A stretch of DNA of 51,588 nt from Bacillota bacterium (GTDB lineage: Bacteria > Bacillota > Clostridia > Lachnospirales > Lachnospiraceae): NCBI GenBank assembly GCA_023408815.1, contig JAEYJO010000031.1:1-51588 (forward strand), read 5' to 3'. The translations under genes were made by a program, and so were the position numbers. Under the pieces are notes generated by a model. That model did no database searches, was not told where the DNA came from, and saw only the letters and a list, made by a program, of their open reading frames with translations. Shown piece by piece: positions 9,258-17,662 of this stretch (the stretch's first letter is position 1; each line of letters begins with the position of its first letter).

Positions 9258-10219
9258 TATTTGCCATTCATCCTATAGGTCCTTGGAGTAACTCCAAACT
9301 GCCTTTGAAAGATTCTGTGAAAATAGCTGACGTTATCATAGCCCACTGCCATGGCAGTGTCCATGATCGACATGGAGGTAGTGCCAAGAAGATACGCCGC
9401 CTGATTCAGCCGTTTTGTCTGAACCAATTCCGTATAAGTCTTGCCCGTGCGTTTTTTTATTTCCTTAGACAGCCAGTAAAAATCATAGTTCAGGCTGTTT
9501 GCCAACTGTGTCAGTTCTCCGTCTTTATAGTGTTCCTCGATATAGCTTAAGACTGTAATTATCAGCTTCTGCTGCCCGCTGCCTTCGTCGGTTTCCAGCT
9601 TGTCCATGTGATTCATCAATTGAAGGAACAAGAGGCCCATGGTCGCCTGATTGATGCTCCGTTTGTTGGACTGCTTGTTTACGATAGTCCAGATTAAATT
9701 TTCCACCAGATTCTGTATCGGGAGTATATCAGCCACCTTGAAATGCAGATATCCGGAGGAACCGCTTTCCCCTCGCAGAGAGTCGATGACGAAATCTCTG
9801 AGCAGATTCTTCTCCGCCCCCATCATTTTGAGAGCGGAGTCGAAGAATTCGGGGAGGATGATGAAGTTGACTGCAATATCATCCTCTCCTGCCGGATATA
9901 TCTCCTGTGTGGCACGCTGGTTTAAAAACAACAGCTCGCCCTGCTCCAGCCGCACATCCTCGCTATTTACTACATGGCGAGTGGAGCCGGAGCACATATA
10001 GATCACCTCTATATAGTTGTGCTTATGCTTAGGAAAATGCACAAACCGGGTATGGGTGCGCACCTGAATCAGCTTGCCCTCCTCTAACAGCTTCCTGGAA
10101 TCGATGGTATCCGTTTCGGAGGACATGTACAACTCTTTTTCAATTTCCGGTTCCCCGGAAAGAAGACGCTTTTCTTCCGGAGTGATTTTCTTTAATTGGG
10201 ATAGAAGTTCCTTTGTCAT
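9257..10219 (-). CDS. AraC family regulator (RhaS/RhaR-like position)
   Basis: A 320-residue cupin-plus-HTH regulator. The N-terminal half has an AraC ligand-binding cupin with the typical FVHFPKHKHNYIEVIYMCSG and LEQGELLFLNQRATQEIYPA. The last 100 residues carry the double HTH, including LTQLANSLNYDFYWLSKEIKKR and MDTAMAVGYDNVSYFHRIFQ, ending GVTPRTYR. It starts 14 bases after the chemoreceptor gene and is probably transcribed with it. Its place directly upstream of rhaB suggests it activates rhamnose genes, but this is inferred from position only. Confidence 0.9.
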   Translation of the reverse strand: MTKELLSQLKKITPEEKRLLSGEPEIEKELYMSSETDTIDSRKLLEEGKLIQVRTHTRFVHFPKHKHNYIEVIYMCSGSTRHVVNSEDVRLEQGELLFLNQRATQEIYPAGEDDIAVNFIILPEFFDSALKMMGAEKNLLRDFVIDSLRGESGSSGYLHFKVADILPIQNLVENLIWTIVNKQSNKRSINQATMGLLFLQLMNHMDKLETDEGSGQQKLIITVLSYIEEHYKDGELTQLANSLNYDFYWLSKEIKKRTGKTYTELVQTKRLNQAAYLLGTTSMSIMDTAMAVGYDNVSYFHRIFQRQFGVTPRTYRMNGK

Positions 10220-10233
10220 AGATAACCGTCATC

Positions 10234-11973
10234 CTACTCTGAAAGAATAAATTTATCAATATTATCAAAAAGCAATCCTGACTGTGTATTCAAATCATCG
10301 CTGAAAGCGGAGCATTCTTCCGCCGCGGCTACATTGCTCTGGACGATACCGGATATCTGTCCGATACCTCCTGTAATCTGTTTCAGTTCCTTATTCTGCT
10401 GCCTGCTCTCGGCATCAATTTCCTTCATGATGTCTTTAAAGCGCTCTATCATGCCGGTTATGCTTTCAAGCTCCGATGCAGTCTCCGCTGTATTGGCGGA
10501 ACCTATGACGACCGCCTCTAATGAGGTGTTGATCAGAATTTCCGTTTCCTTTACCGCCTCCTGGGATTGGACCGCCAGCTGCCGCATTTCCTCCGCCACC
10601 ACAGCGAAGCCTTGTCCTTGTGTCCCCAGTCGGGCGGATTCGATGGCTGCATTCAGAGCCAACAAGTTTGTTTTGGACGCTATCGCTCCGATCGCCTTGT
10701 TGATTCCGCTGATTTGCTGCGAAGTATTCTCGATATTTTCCATGGAAATCAGAAGATTTTTCATCTTCTCATTGCCTTCGCGGGCTTTTTCAATTATTTG
10801 TATGATATAATCCGAAGCTTTTTCGACACTTTCCGTATTTTTTTCCACGTGAGCAGAAATTTCATCCAGGGATACGGACAGCTCTTCAATAATACCCGCC
10901 TGCTCGGTAGCGCCTTCCGCCAGTGTCCTGGACATGCTGTATACCTCTCCGGCACCGTTTTTCACATGCCCCGAAGCCTGATTGATAGAGAGCAGTACCT
11001 CGTTAAGATAAGCGGTAATGTCCTTTATCGATTCCTGAATGGGCACGAAATCGCCCACATAGCCCTGCGCGGTATTTACGCGCAAATCGCCGGTGGAAAT
11101 CTTCATAAGATTGACGGATATATCCTCCACAATGATTCGCAGCTGGCTGATCAGGCTGCTTTCAGCTGCGGCCAGTATCCCCGTTTCATCCATTTCCGTT
11201 ATATTGCCGACACCAGGCGTATGTACATCTCCCTGCGACAAAAGATGTAAACGATCGGTAACTGTGGTCAGGGGCTGGGTTATCTTGACAATGACCTTTT
11301 TCAGCCGCTTGGTTCCTATTATCATGCTGACGGCACTGACGAGGACGAGAAATGCAACAGCTACGATCCGGCGCATCTTCAGCTTCATAATTTCCTGATC
11401 GATGTCATCATAATAGTTGCCGGTGCTGATATACCAGCCATAAGGTTCGAATTTAACAGTGTACGCCCTTTTCTGAAACATACCGTCTTCTCCGGGCTTG
11501 GTAAAATAAAACTCTGTGTATTGCGTTCCGTCATCGGCAGCATTTATTAGATTTTGTATATAATATTCGCCTTTTAAGTCGGTAGCGTCTAACCGAAAGG
11601 TCCCTTCATAATCGGGATTCATGTGCACGACGCACAATCCATCCGCCATGTCCGCCCAAAAGTAACCTTCTCCGCCGTTATAACGGGTGTCACGGACGAT
11701 TGTTTTCGCAGCCTCAAGGGCCTCTTCCTCGGTAATCTGACCATCCTCATAGCGCTTATAGTTCACTTCCAGCACACTCATCAGGCTGTCTGTCGCTGCC
11801 TTGATTTCCATATCAAAGGCTTGTTCTTTTTCGTTTATTGACGTTTCATACGCTGCAAAAAGGAAAATTCCTGCAAGCACAGTAAGCTCTGCGATGGTAC
11901 TTATCAGAATAATTCTTACGGTAAACAGGATTTTGTCCTTCAGCATCTTTGGTTTTGCATTTCTGCTTTTCAT
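10234..11973 (-). CDS. methyl-accepting chemotaxis protein, single-Cache sensor
   Basis: Transmembrane chemoreceptor of 579 residues. TM1 (about 14-33) is followed by an extracellular Cache domain (about 35-195) with the sCache_2 hallmarks YFWADMADG, VVHMNPDYEGT and the YGWYISTGNYYDDID ending. TM2 is near 203-222, followed by HAMP and a cytoplasmic signalling domain whose tip reads SKTNLLALNAAIESARLG and VAEEMRQLAVQS. The signalling part is somewhat short, as in receptors lacking several heptads. GGAGG sits seven bases before the ATG. It precedes the AraC regulator by 14 bases, so sensing of a small acid or sugar is co-expressed with a sugar regulator. The ligand is unknown. Confidence 0.92.
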   Translation of the reverse strand: MKSRNAKPKMLKDKILFTVRIILISTIAELTVLAGIFLFAAYETSINEKEQAFDMEIKAATDSLMSVLEVNYKRYEDGQITEEEALEAAKTIVRDTRYNGGEGYFWADMADGLCVVHMNPDYEGTFRLDATDLKGEYYIQNLINAADDGTQYTEFYFTKPGEDGMFQKRAYTVKFEPYGWYISTGNYYDDIDQEIMKLKMRRIVAVAFLVLVSAVSMIIGTKRLKKVIVKITQPLTTVTDRLHLLSQGDVHTPGVGNITEMDETGILAAAESSLISQLRIIVEDISVNLMKISTGDLRVNTAQGYVGDFVPIQESIKDITAYLNEVLLSINQASGHVKNGAGEVYSMSRTLAEGATEQAGIIEELSVSLDEISAHVEKNTESVEKASDYIIQIIEKAREGNEKMKNLLISMENIENTSQQISGINKAIGAIASKTNLLALNAAIESARLGTQGQGFAVVAEEMRQLAVQSQEAVKETEILINTSLEAVVIGSANTAETASELESITGMIERFKDIMKEIDAESRQQNKELKQITGGIGQISGIVQSNVAAAEECSAFSDDLNTQSGLLFDNIDKFILSE

Positions 11974-12062
11974 AGATTGCCTCCAATGACTTTTTTCTTT
12001 AGTATTCAGATAGGATTATAGAATGTAACGCAGCAAAAAACAAGTAGCTTGCTTAATTTATG

Positions 12063-12740
12063 TTAATATAGCAGGGTCTGAGCATTTGTACCGTAGAATA
12101 TCTCTTCTTTTCCTGCAAGCTTATCCAGAATTTTCTCCATTCGATTCCAATTATTATTGATATCGAATTCATAGCTATGACCCCAGATATAAAAAAGCTG
12201 AGGGGCTTCTGATTCGAGATTCAGGAAGTCATCGATCAGTGTCATTACATCTGTATCATCGTGATGGCAGGTGGGCTTTAGCCTAAGAAGGTCCTGAGGG
12301 ATAGCAAAGTTTTTTGAGCTTTCTACTGTTCTTGAATATTGAATGCCACACCTTTTGAGGACTTCGGCTATCGCATCGTTGTAAGTGCCGAAGGGGTATG
12401 CCATTCCGTTCATGCTCCTGCCGAATATTCTTTCCAGATTCTGTTTGTCCATATAGACTTCATTATAAATGGTATCTACATCGCATTCGATCAGGTTGGC
12501 ATGAGTCAGACAGTGAACTGCTATTTCGTGACCATTATATAATTCAGGGAGCTCTAAGGCATTCATGCGATGAATAGTAAGACCATTGTTGTCCCATGAG
12601 GACGCATAGCTTTGTAATCCGCTGTTCAGGTTAAAGGTACATTTTACCCGATAGTAATTGAACAGCTCTGTGAGTCGTTTGTCCTGCGTTACACCATCGT
12701 CATAACTGAAAGTAACGGCTTTCTTTTTTTCGTTCCACAT
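12063..12740 (-). CDS. polysaccharide deacetylase family protein
   Basis: A 225-residue protein with the carbohydrate esterase 4 fold. Motif 1 is AVTFSYDDGVTQ (the double aspartate holds base and metal), motif 2 is HEIAVHCLTH (HxxxH-type metal ligands), and motif 3 is MAYPFGTYND. A late histidine-containing segment FYIWGHSYEFD fits motif 5. There is no signal peptide or membrane segment, so unlike peptidoglycan deacetylases it probably acts in the cytoplasm, perhaps on a small N-acetylated or ester-bearing sugar. GGTGG precedes the ATG. It lies 69 bases downstream of the lipoprotein gene and could share its transcript. Confidence 0.85.
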   Translation of the reverse strand: MWNEKKKAVTFSYDDGVTQDKRLTELFNYYRVKCTFNLNSGLQSYASSWDNNGLTIHRMNALELPELYNGHEIAVHCLTHANLIECDVDTIYNEVYMDKQNLERIFGRSMNGMAYPFGTYNDAIAEVLKRCGIQYSRTVESSKNFAIPQDLLRLKPTCHHDDTDVMTLIDDFLNLESEAPQLFYIWGHSYEFDINNNWNRMEKILDKLAGKEEIFYGTNAQTLLY

Positions 12741-12809
12741 ATGTTTTCACCACCATTTCAGATTTTTATATTAATATTTTTATTGCCCTCATCAAAATCA
12801 TTTTCCCCT

Positions 12810-13619
12810 TCATAATCCATTTTTTATCTGCGCGATGTTTTCTTCCGTCAAGTCCATATACTGGATTGGAATTTCCGAAGCGTCTCCAATATAAACATTG
12901 ACCCACTCATTGTATTCGGATGCATCTACCGGGTGCGTATCATCATATTGTCCGTCTTCCATGATATAGTAGACAAATCCCGTCCCGCTTTTATCTATAT
13001 CACTTGGAAACGGATTATTTTGCGTGTCCGTTCCCGGAAAGTTTCTGTCCCATGCATCCACCATGCCAACCATTACATAACTATCCGAATCCGGATTGTA
13101 TTGATATAGGCTGTATGGCCAAAAATCACCGGCACGTCCCTGATTATGCGACCATAATGCCTTGGCAGTACCGTTATTATAAAAAGTCAGCGACGGAAAC
13201 TCATTCAGTTCCGTTTGTAGTGCTCCAGTCTCATCGTCATAGGCAAATACATATCCTGACATCCCCGCGGTAATTGTGGCAGAATACAATATTATAAGCT
13301 CTTCTTTTCCATCATTATCCACGTCATAAACGGCAAACTTGTTCTCAGACATATCACCCAGCGGTTCTCCTGCGTCGATGCCGTCAGGGAAAATATGGTT
13401 TTGGACCAGGTCTTCAAGTGCAGTAAAATATGCATCATGCATATCGTCAATATTATCGGCAGGTATATCAGGTTCTGACGGTGTGTCTGTTACCGTTGGC
13501 GAGGCCGGAAGAGACGATTTTTCACTATTATCATCTATATTTACTTCCTGGCTGCTGCCGCAGGCAGCAAGTGCCACACATAAAGATATAGAAAAAACAA
13601 AAAGTACTATTTTTTTCAT
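12810..13619 (-). CDS. lipoprotein of unknown function
   Basis: A 269-residue secreted lipoprotein. The N-terminus is a lipoprotein signal peptide with lipobox LAAC at about residues 17-20, followed by a Ser/Pro/Asp-rich linker to about residue 55. The rest is an acidic, aromatic-rich domain with VYDVDNDGKEELIILYS, an aspartate-rich motif of the type seen in FG-GAP or calcium-binding repeats, and the phrase LTFYNNGTAKALWSHNQG. Similar lipoproteins of unknown role are common in clostridia. AAGGAG precedes the start. Neighbours (a deacetylase downstream, the sugar operon upstream behind a terminator) give no firm role. Confidence 0.75.
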   Translation of the reverse strand: MKKIVLFVFSISLCVALAACGSSQEVNIDDNSEKSSLPASPTVTDTPSEPDIPADNIDDMHDAYFTALEDLVQNHIFPDGIDAGEPLGDMSENKFAVYDVDNDGKEELIILYSATITAGMSGYVFAYDDETGALQTELNEFPSLTFYNNGTAKALWSHNQGRAGDFWPYSLYQYNPDSDSYVMVGMVDAWDRNFPGTDTQNNPFPSDIDKSGTGFVYYIMEDGQYDDTHPVDASEYNEWVNVYIGDASEIPIQYMDLTEENIAQIKNGL

Positions 13620-13690
13620 TTAGAGGATTCTCCTTTTCACACAGAATATTATATAAATAATACACTTGTTCATAATACCACTCTTTTCTA

Positions 13691-13730
13691 AATAAAAAAA
13701 GACATACCTTCCGCCAGGCGGAAGGTATGT
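13691..13730 (-). terminator. strong intrinsic terminator of the ten-gene sugar operon
   Basis: Arms 13702-13715 and 13717-13730 are perfectly complementary over 14 bases and GC-rich at the tip. On the minus strand they are followed by CTTTTTTTATTT. It lies 33 bases after the rbsD stop and ends the operon that starts near 24600. Confidence 0.9.
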
Positions 13731-13762
13731 GTATCATCCTCATATTACTGCATTTATATATA

Positions 13763-14164
13763 CTACGCGGGGAAAGCGACTCCCGCGCGCAGTATAATGT
13801 TCGGATAGGGCGTAAATTCTCCCGTACGGACTGCAAATTTTACATGCTTTGACATTTCCTTCAATTCCGTATGGGGTATTTTCCTTCCCTCTATTTCATT
13901 TAGCTTATCCTGGATATAGGATAAAAGTACAGGATTCTTGTCTTCGATTTCTTTCGCAATCGTATAAAATTCCACTTCCGTTTCTTCCAATATGGCATCA
14001 AGAGTCTGAATGAAGGTAGGAACGCCTCCGCAAAGTGCCAGATCCACAATCGGAATCCCCGGAGGAATCGGCATTCCTCCATCCCCTACCATAAATATAT
14101 CCATATGTCCAAGCGCGGCGATATAGCCAGCGAGCTGCGCATTTATAATTCCTCTTTTCTTCAT
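13763..14164 (-). CDS. rbsD: RbsD-type pyranase/mutarotase
   Basis: A 133-residue member of the RbsD family, which in ribose systems converts beta-pyranose to beta-furanose forms. The start MKKRGIINAQLAGYIAALGHMD carries the catalytic histidine in the LGHMD motif. VGDGGMPIPPGIPIVDLAL and the C-terminal EFTPYPNIILRAGVAF are diagnostic. It is the last gene of the operon, 18 bases after the permease. In the context of an isomerase, kinase and split transketolase, its substrate may be a pentose other than ribose; RbsD-fold proteins are tolerant in this respect. The symbol reflects family, not a proven substrate. Confidence 0.9.
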   Translation of the reverse strand: MKKRGIINAQLAGYIAALGHMDIFMVGDGGMPIPPGIPIVDLALCGGVPTFIQTLDAILEETEVEFYTIAKEIEDKNPVLLSYIQDKLNEIEGRKIPHTELKEMSKHVKFAVRTGEFTPYPNIILRAGVAFPA

Positions 14165-14182
14165 AGCACCATTCCCCGCTGT

Positions 14183-15229
14183 TTACTTGCTCTCGTTGCG
14201 AGCCATTAACGCCATCTTGGCCTGGAGATTCCTCTGGAACTGGTCAATGATTACGGCTAAAATAATTACCATACCTTTGATTACCATCTGCCAGAATTCA
14301 GACACTCCGCACATAACCATACCGTCGTTGATAACACCGATAACGAACGCGCCTACAATCGTACCGCCAATGGTTCCAATACCGCCCGCCATGGATGTTC
14401 CGCCTAATACGGCCGCTGCAATCGCATTCATTTCCCACGATTCTCCCGTTTTCGGGGTTGCTGCCGCCAACTGGGCAGAGGCGATAATACCGACTACCGC
14501 AGAACAGATACCGGAAATCATATATACAAGAATTTTCACCCGGTCTACCTTAACGCCGGACAGTTTTGCCGCCTTCTCATTTCCGCCGATAGAGAACACA
14601 TGCCATCCAAACGATGTTTTCTTGAGAAGTACCGCGAAAATAAGTGCCAGAATAATCAGAATCAAAAGTCCTGCCGGAATTCCAAACACACTGGAACCAA
14701 AAAACCTAAATCCCTGATTTCCAAGTCCTTCATACCCTTTTAAATCGGAATAGGTAGCCCCCGACGAATGAATATTCGCAAATCCGCGCGCCATATACAT
14801 CATACCCAGGGTGGCTATGAAGGGAGCCACTCGAAATCTCGTGATGATAATACCATTGATGATACCGATCAGCGCCCCCAGTAAAATGGAAATAACAACA
14901 ATTACCGGAACACTGAAATATAAGGTCACTCCAAAAGCATTCAGCGCCAGGCCGTTCTGAATCAGCCCGCCTGCCACCATACCCGAAAGGCCTACAATTG
15001 CTCCTACCGATAAATCAATGCCTCCGGTAATGATAACATAGGTCATTCCAATTGCCAGAATCCCGTACAATGCGACATGCTTTCCAATCAAAAGCGCTGT
15101 ATTCATGCTTAAAAAGTTGTCTGCCGCCACGCAGAAGAAGGCCAGCAAAACAATTAGTACAATAAAGGTTCTTCCCTTTAACAAAGTCATTACCAACGTA
15201 CTGTTGGAACTTTTTCTATTCGAACTCAT
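14183..15229 (-). CDS. ribose-type sugar ABC transporter permease
   Basis: Integral membrane permease of the RbsC family (CUT2 class of sugar importers), about 348 residues with roughly eight to ten hydrophobic helices. Family landmarks are TYVIITGGIDLSVGAIVGLSG, the cytoplasmic coupling region RFRVAPFIATLGMMYMARG, and the C-terminal AVLGGTSMAGGIGTIGGT. The second in-frame ATG (15229) is preferred because AAAGGAG sits eight bases upstream; the first (15235) would be only two bases from it. It lies between the ATPase and rbsD genes and would form a homodimeric pore with the RbsA-type protein. The substrate is set by the binding protein. Confidence 0.92.
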   Translation of the reverse strand: MSSNRKSSNSTLVMTLLKGRTFIVLIVLLAFFCVAADNFLSMNTALLIGKHVALYGILAIGMTYVIITGGIDLSVGAIVGLSGMVAGGLIQNGLALNAFGVTLYFSVPVIVVISILLGALIGIINGIIITRFRVAPFIATLGMMYMARGFANIHSSGATYSDLKGYEGLGNQGFRFFGSSVFGIPAGLLILIILALIFAVLLKKTSFGWHVFSIGGNEKAAKLSGVKVDRVKILVYMISGICSAVVGIIASAQLAAATPKTGESWEMNAIAAAVLGGTSMAGGIGTIGGTIVGAFVIGVINDGMVMCGVSEFWQMVIKGMVIILAVIIDQFQRNLQAKMALMARNESK

Positions 15230-15244
15230 CTCCATATCTCCTTT

Positions 15245-16786
15245 TTACGATTGTTGATCGTGGTGGCCTTTATAAGACGCCAGCACTAATGCCTCTTCCC
15301 GGATTTCCTCTCCGCTCAATTCGCCCGTCTTAATTCCATTCGATAGTACGATTACACGGTCCGCGATCGAGATAATTTCCTTTAGCTCAGAGGAAATAAC
15401 AATAATAGAAAGTCCCTGCTCCGCATATTGATTGATGATATCGAATACCTCTGTCTTTGCACCGATATCGATTCCTCTGCTGGGCTCATCCATTAACAGA
15501 ATTTCAGGATTTGTCAAAATACCCTTTCCTATAACGACCTTTTGCTGATTTCCTCCGGACAGGGACAGAATCTGAAGCCTTTTATCCGCCACCTTGATAT
15601 GGATATCCTTTATCTGGGATTCCACCATTTCATTTTCCTTTTTAAAGTCCACAAAGCCATATTTCGTATAATTTTTGAGCGCAGACAACGAGCAGTTTCG
15701 CCCGATATCCATCGTCTGCACCAGCCCCTCCCGCTGACGGTCCTCCGGAACGAGCGCAAAGCCTCTGTCAATCTGACCGGAAATGGACTTGATATCCATC
15801 TTCTTACCCTCAAGATACATATCTCCGGTATGCTCAGGCCTAAGTCCCATGATGCACTCGAAGACCTCAGTGCGCCCTGCTCCCATCAATCCGTAAATGC
15901 CAAGGATTTCTCCTTTTTTCAGCTCAAGGCTTACATCTTTAAGCAAGTAACCGCCACCGCTTTTCGGCAGTGTCAGTCCTTTGACTTCCAGTACATTTTC
16001 CCGTTTTGTCCAGTCAATTTCCCTGTCTTTCTTAGGATAGGACTTTCCTTCCCCGGTCATCTGCTTGACAATCCACGGTACATCTATATCACAGACGTCG
16101 GCATCTGCCACATATTTGCCATCCCGAAGGATGGTTACATGGTCTCCTATCTGCATAATTTCCTCTAACCGATGAGATATGTATACAATGGAGATTCCTT
16201 GTGCCGTCAGCTCCCTCATAATCTTAAAGAGAACCTGAACCTCCTGCTCTGAAAGCGACGAAGTAGGTTCATCCATAATCAATATCTTCAAATCATCTTC
16301 TATGAGATTGCGCGCAATCTCTATCATCTGCTGCTGTCCCACCCTAAGATCCCCTACCAGGGTCTCCACCGGGATGGGGTATTCCAATCTTGCCAGAATC
16401 TTTTCCGATTGCTCTTTATGGAATTTATTATCCATTCCAAGCCCTTTTTTCTTTTCCTTCGCCATAAAAATATTCTGAAAAACCGGAAGGTTGGGAAATA
16501 GATTCAGCTCTTGATGGATAATGCCGATTCCATACTTTCTCGCTTCTGTCGTATCCTTAAAACGGACTTCTTCCTCACCCATATAGAGCGTTCCCTCACT
16601 GGGCTGTTCGATCCCGGCGATCAGCTTCATAAGCGTAGATTTACCGGCACCGTTTTCACCGATCAATACGTTTACTTTTCCCGTAAGCAGATCAAAATCC
16701 ACGTGATCCAATGCCTTTGTACCGGGATATATTTTACTGACGTCTTCTGCATGAAAACAGACTCCCTCTTTACACATATTTGCCAT
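15245..16786 (-). CDS. ribose-type sugar ABC transporter ATP-binding protein (tandem ATPase)
   Basis: A 513-residue protein with two fused nucleotide-binding domains, as in RbsA, MglA and XylG. Domain 1 has Walker A GENGAGKSTL, a non-standard signature LRVGQQQMIEIARNL and Walker B LIMDEPTSSLSE. Domain 2 has a degenerate Walker A (GLMGAGRTE, lacking the lysine) with the intact signature LSGGNQQKVVIGKG and LLMDEPSRGID. The degenerate second site is normal for this family. GGAGG precedes the ATG. It lies between the DUF2291 gene and the permease gene and powers uptake of the sugar bound by the lipoprotein encoded upstream. Confidence 0.94.
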   Translation of the reverse strand: MANMCKEGVCFHAEDVSKIYPGTKALDHVDFDLLTGKVNVLIGENGAGKSTLMKLIAGIEQPSEGTLYMGEEEVRFKDTTEARKYGIGIIHQELNLFPNLPVFQNIFMAKEKKKGLGMDNKFHKEQSEKILARLEYPIPVETLVGDLRVGQQQMIEIARNLIEDDLKILIMDEPTSSLSEQEVQVLFKIMRELTAQGISIVYISHRLEEIMQIGDHVTILRDGKYVADADVCDIDVPWIVKQMTGEGKSYPKKDREIDWTKRENVLEVKGLTLPKSGGGYLLKDVSLELKKGEILGIYGLMGAGRTEVFECIMGLRPEHTGDMYLEGKKMDIKSISGQIDRGFALVPEDRQREGLVQTMDIGRNCSLSALKNYTKYGFVDFKKENEMVESQIKDIHIKVADKRLQILSLSGGNQQKVVIGKGILTNPEILLMDEPSRGIDIGAKTEVFDIINQYAEQGLSIIVISSELKEIISIADRVIVLSNGIKTGELSGEEIREEALVLASYKGHHDQQS

Positions 16787-16804
16787 ACCGAATACCTCCT
16801 GCCT

Positions 16805-17434
16805 TTATTTTACGGTTAGTTTTATCGGTGTAATCAACAACTCTTCGTTTCCATTTTCCGTAAAAGTACCTATGAAGTCTATGGATTTTCCGGTAAGCTC
16901 TGCAGGATTCGCGGGTTGAATTACATTGCTGTCGATCATGGAATGCAGTTCCTTGGAAATCGCTGCCCATTCCTCCTGATTGGTATAATCTCCGAAGTCG
17001 ATGATGTCCAGAGCATCTCTCGTAGAGGAGCCTTTGTAAATGCTTCCTATCTGGAGCTTTATAATTTCCGGTCCGTCATAGCCGTCCAGCTTAACCGTCA
17101 TATATCCTGCCTTCTTTTCCTGATTTACCTCTAATACCGTGCCGCTTCCTTTTACCGCATAGCTGATGCTTCCTGTTTTTCCCTCGGCATATTTGGAGGC
17201 AAGCGATTTCAAATCACCGTTCGCTTCGGTCAGCATGGCAACGATGTCCAATGCATTTTCTTCAATATTCGCCTGCGCACTTTCCCATAAACCGGAAACG
17301 CTTTCACCGGCATTGAACTCGACTTTACCGGTATACTTTCCTTCTTCACCGTTTTTTACGACCTTTACGCACCCCGTCATAGTCGTGATTACCAGAACAC
17401 TTACGATAGCTAGGGATATTAATCTCCTTTTCAT
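16805..17434 (-). CDS. DUF2291 family lipoprotein
   Basis: A 209-residue secreted protein of the DUF2291 family, whose role is unknown but which recurs beside RbsABC-type transporters. The N-terminal hydrophobic segment ends in TMTGCVKVV, a plausible lipobox. The mature part contains FNAGESVSGLWESAQ and the C-terminal IDFIGTFTENGNEELLITPI, typical of the family. The start MKRRLISLA at 17434 is preferred over an ATG 21 bases upstream because AGGAGAGC precedes it. It sits 18 bases before the ATPase gene. A role as accessory to sugar uptake or capture is inferred from conserved position only. Confidence 0.85.
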   Translation of the reverse strand: MKRRLISLAIVSVLVITTMTGCVKVVKNGEEGKYTGKVEFNAGESVSGLWESAQANIEENALDIVAMLTEANGDLKSLASKYAEGKTGSISYAVKGSGTVLEVNQEKKAGYMTVKLDGYDGPEIIKLQIGSIYKGSSTRDALDIIDFGDYTNQEEWAAISKELHSMIDSNVIQPANPAELTGKSIDFIGTFTENGNEELLITPIKLTVK

Positions 17435-17512
17435 GGCGCTCTCCTGTCTTATCATTTTATACTTAAGGCCGGTTTACCAGCCTGATTTGCCAAACCATTA
17501 CCAAAACTATAC

Positions 17513-17597
17513 TACCATCAATTGACAAGGTCTCACACGGTCGGATAAAGGCAGATCATATGGTTCAGCGCGTGTAAGATCTCGTCAATCGATGGTA
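17513..17597. repeat. imperfect inverted repeat, 27-bp arms, dispersed family member 1
   Basis: Arms 17513-17539 and 17571-17597 match with four mismatches around a 31-base loop. The core reads GACAAGGTCTCACACG on one side and CGTGTAAGATCTCGTC on the other. A related sequence lies at 38852-38892 in reverse orientation. It lies in the 228-base gap between the binding-protein and DUF2291 genes. Confidence 0.65.
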
Positions 17598-17609
17598 TTA
17601 AAATAAGGA

Positions 17610-17655
17610 TAAAATGGGAGCTATCAGAAGCCTTTTCGGCTTCTGATACCCCATT
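17610..17655 (-). promoter_or_regulatory. intra-operon stem-loop after binding-protein gene
   Basis: A perfect 11-bp stem (17622-17632 with 17638-17648, five-base loop) extended by ATGGGG/CTCCCAT flanks lies just after the binding-protein stop. The following T tract is short (ATTTTATCC), so it probably leaks. Such hairpins after a binding-protein gene usually stabilise its mRNA and lower expression of the transporter genes behind it. Confidence 0.7.
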
Positions 17656-17662
17656 ATAAATG

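Noticed and set aside
13531..13836. 101-codon frame across the rbsD terminator
   Set aside because: It overlaps the rbsD 3' end, the terminator and the lipoprotein start in another frame; no family features.
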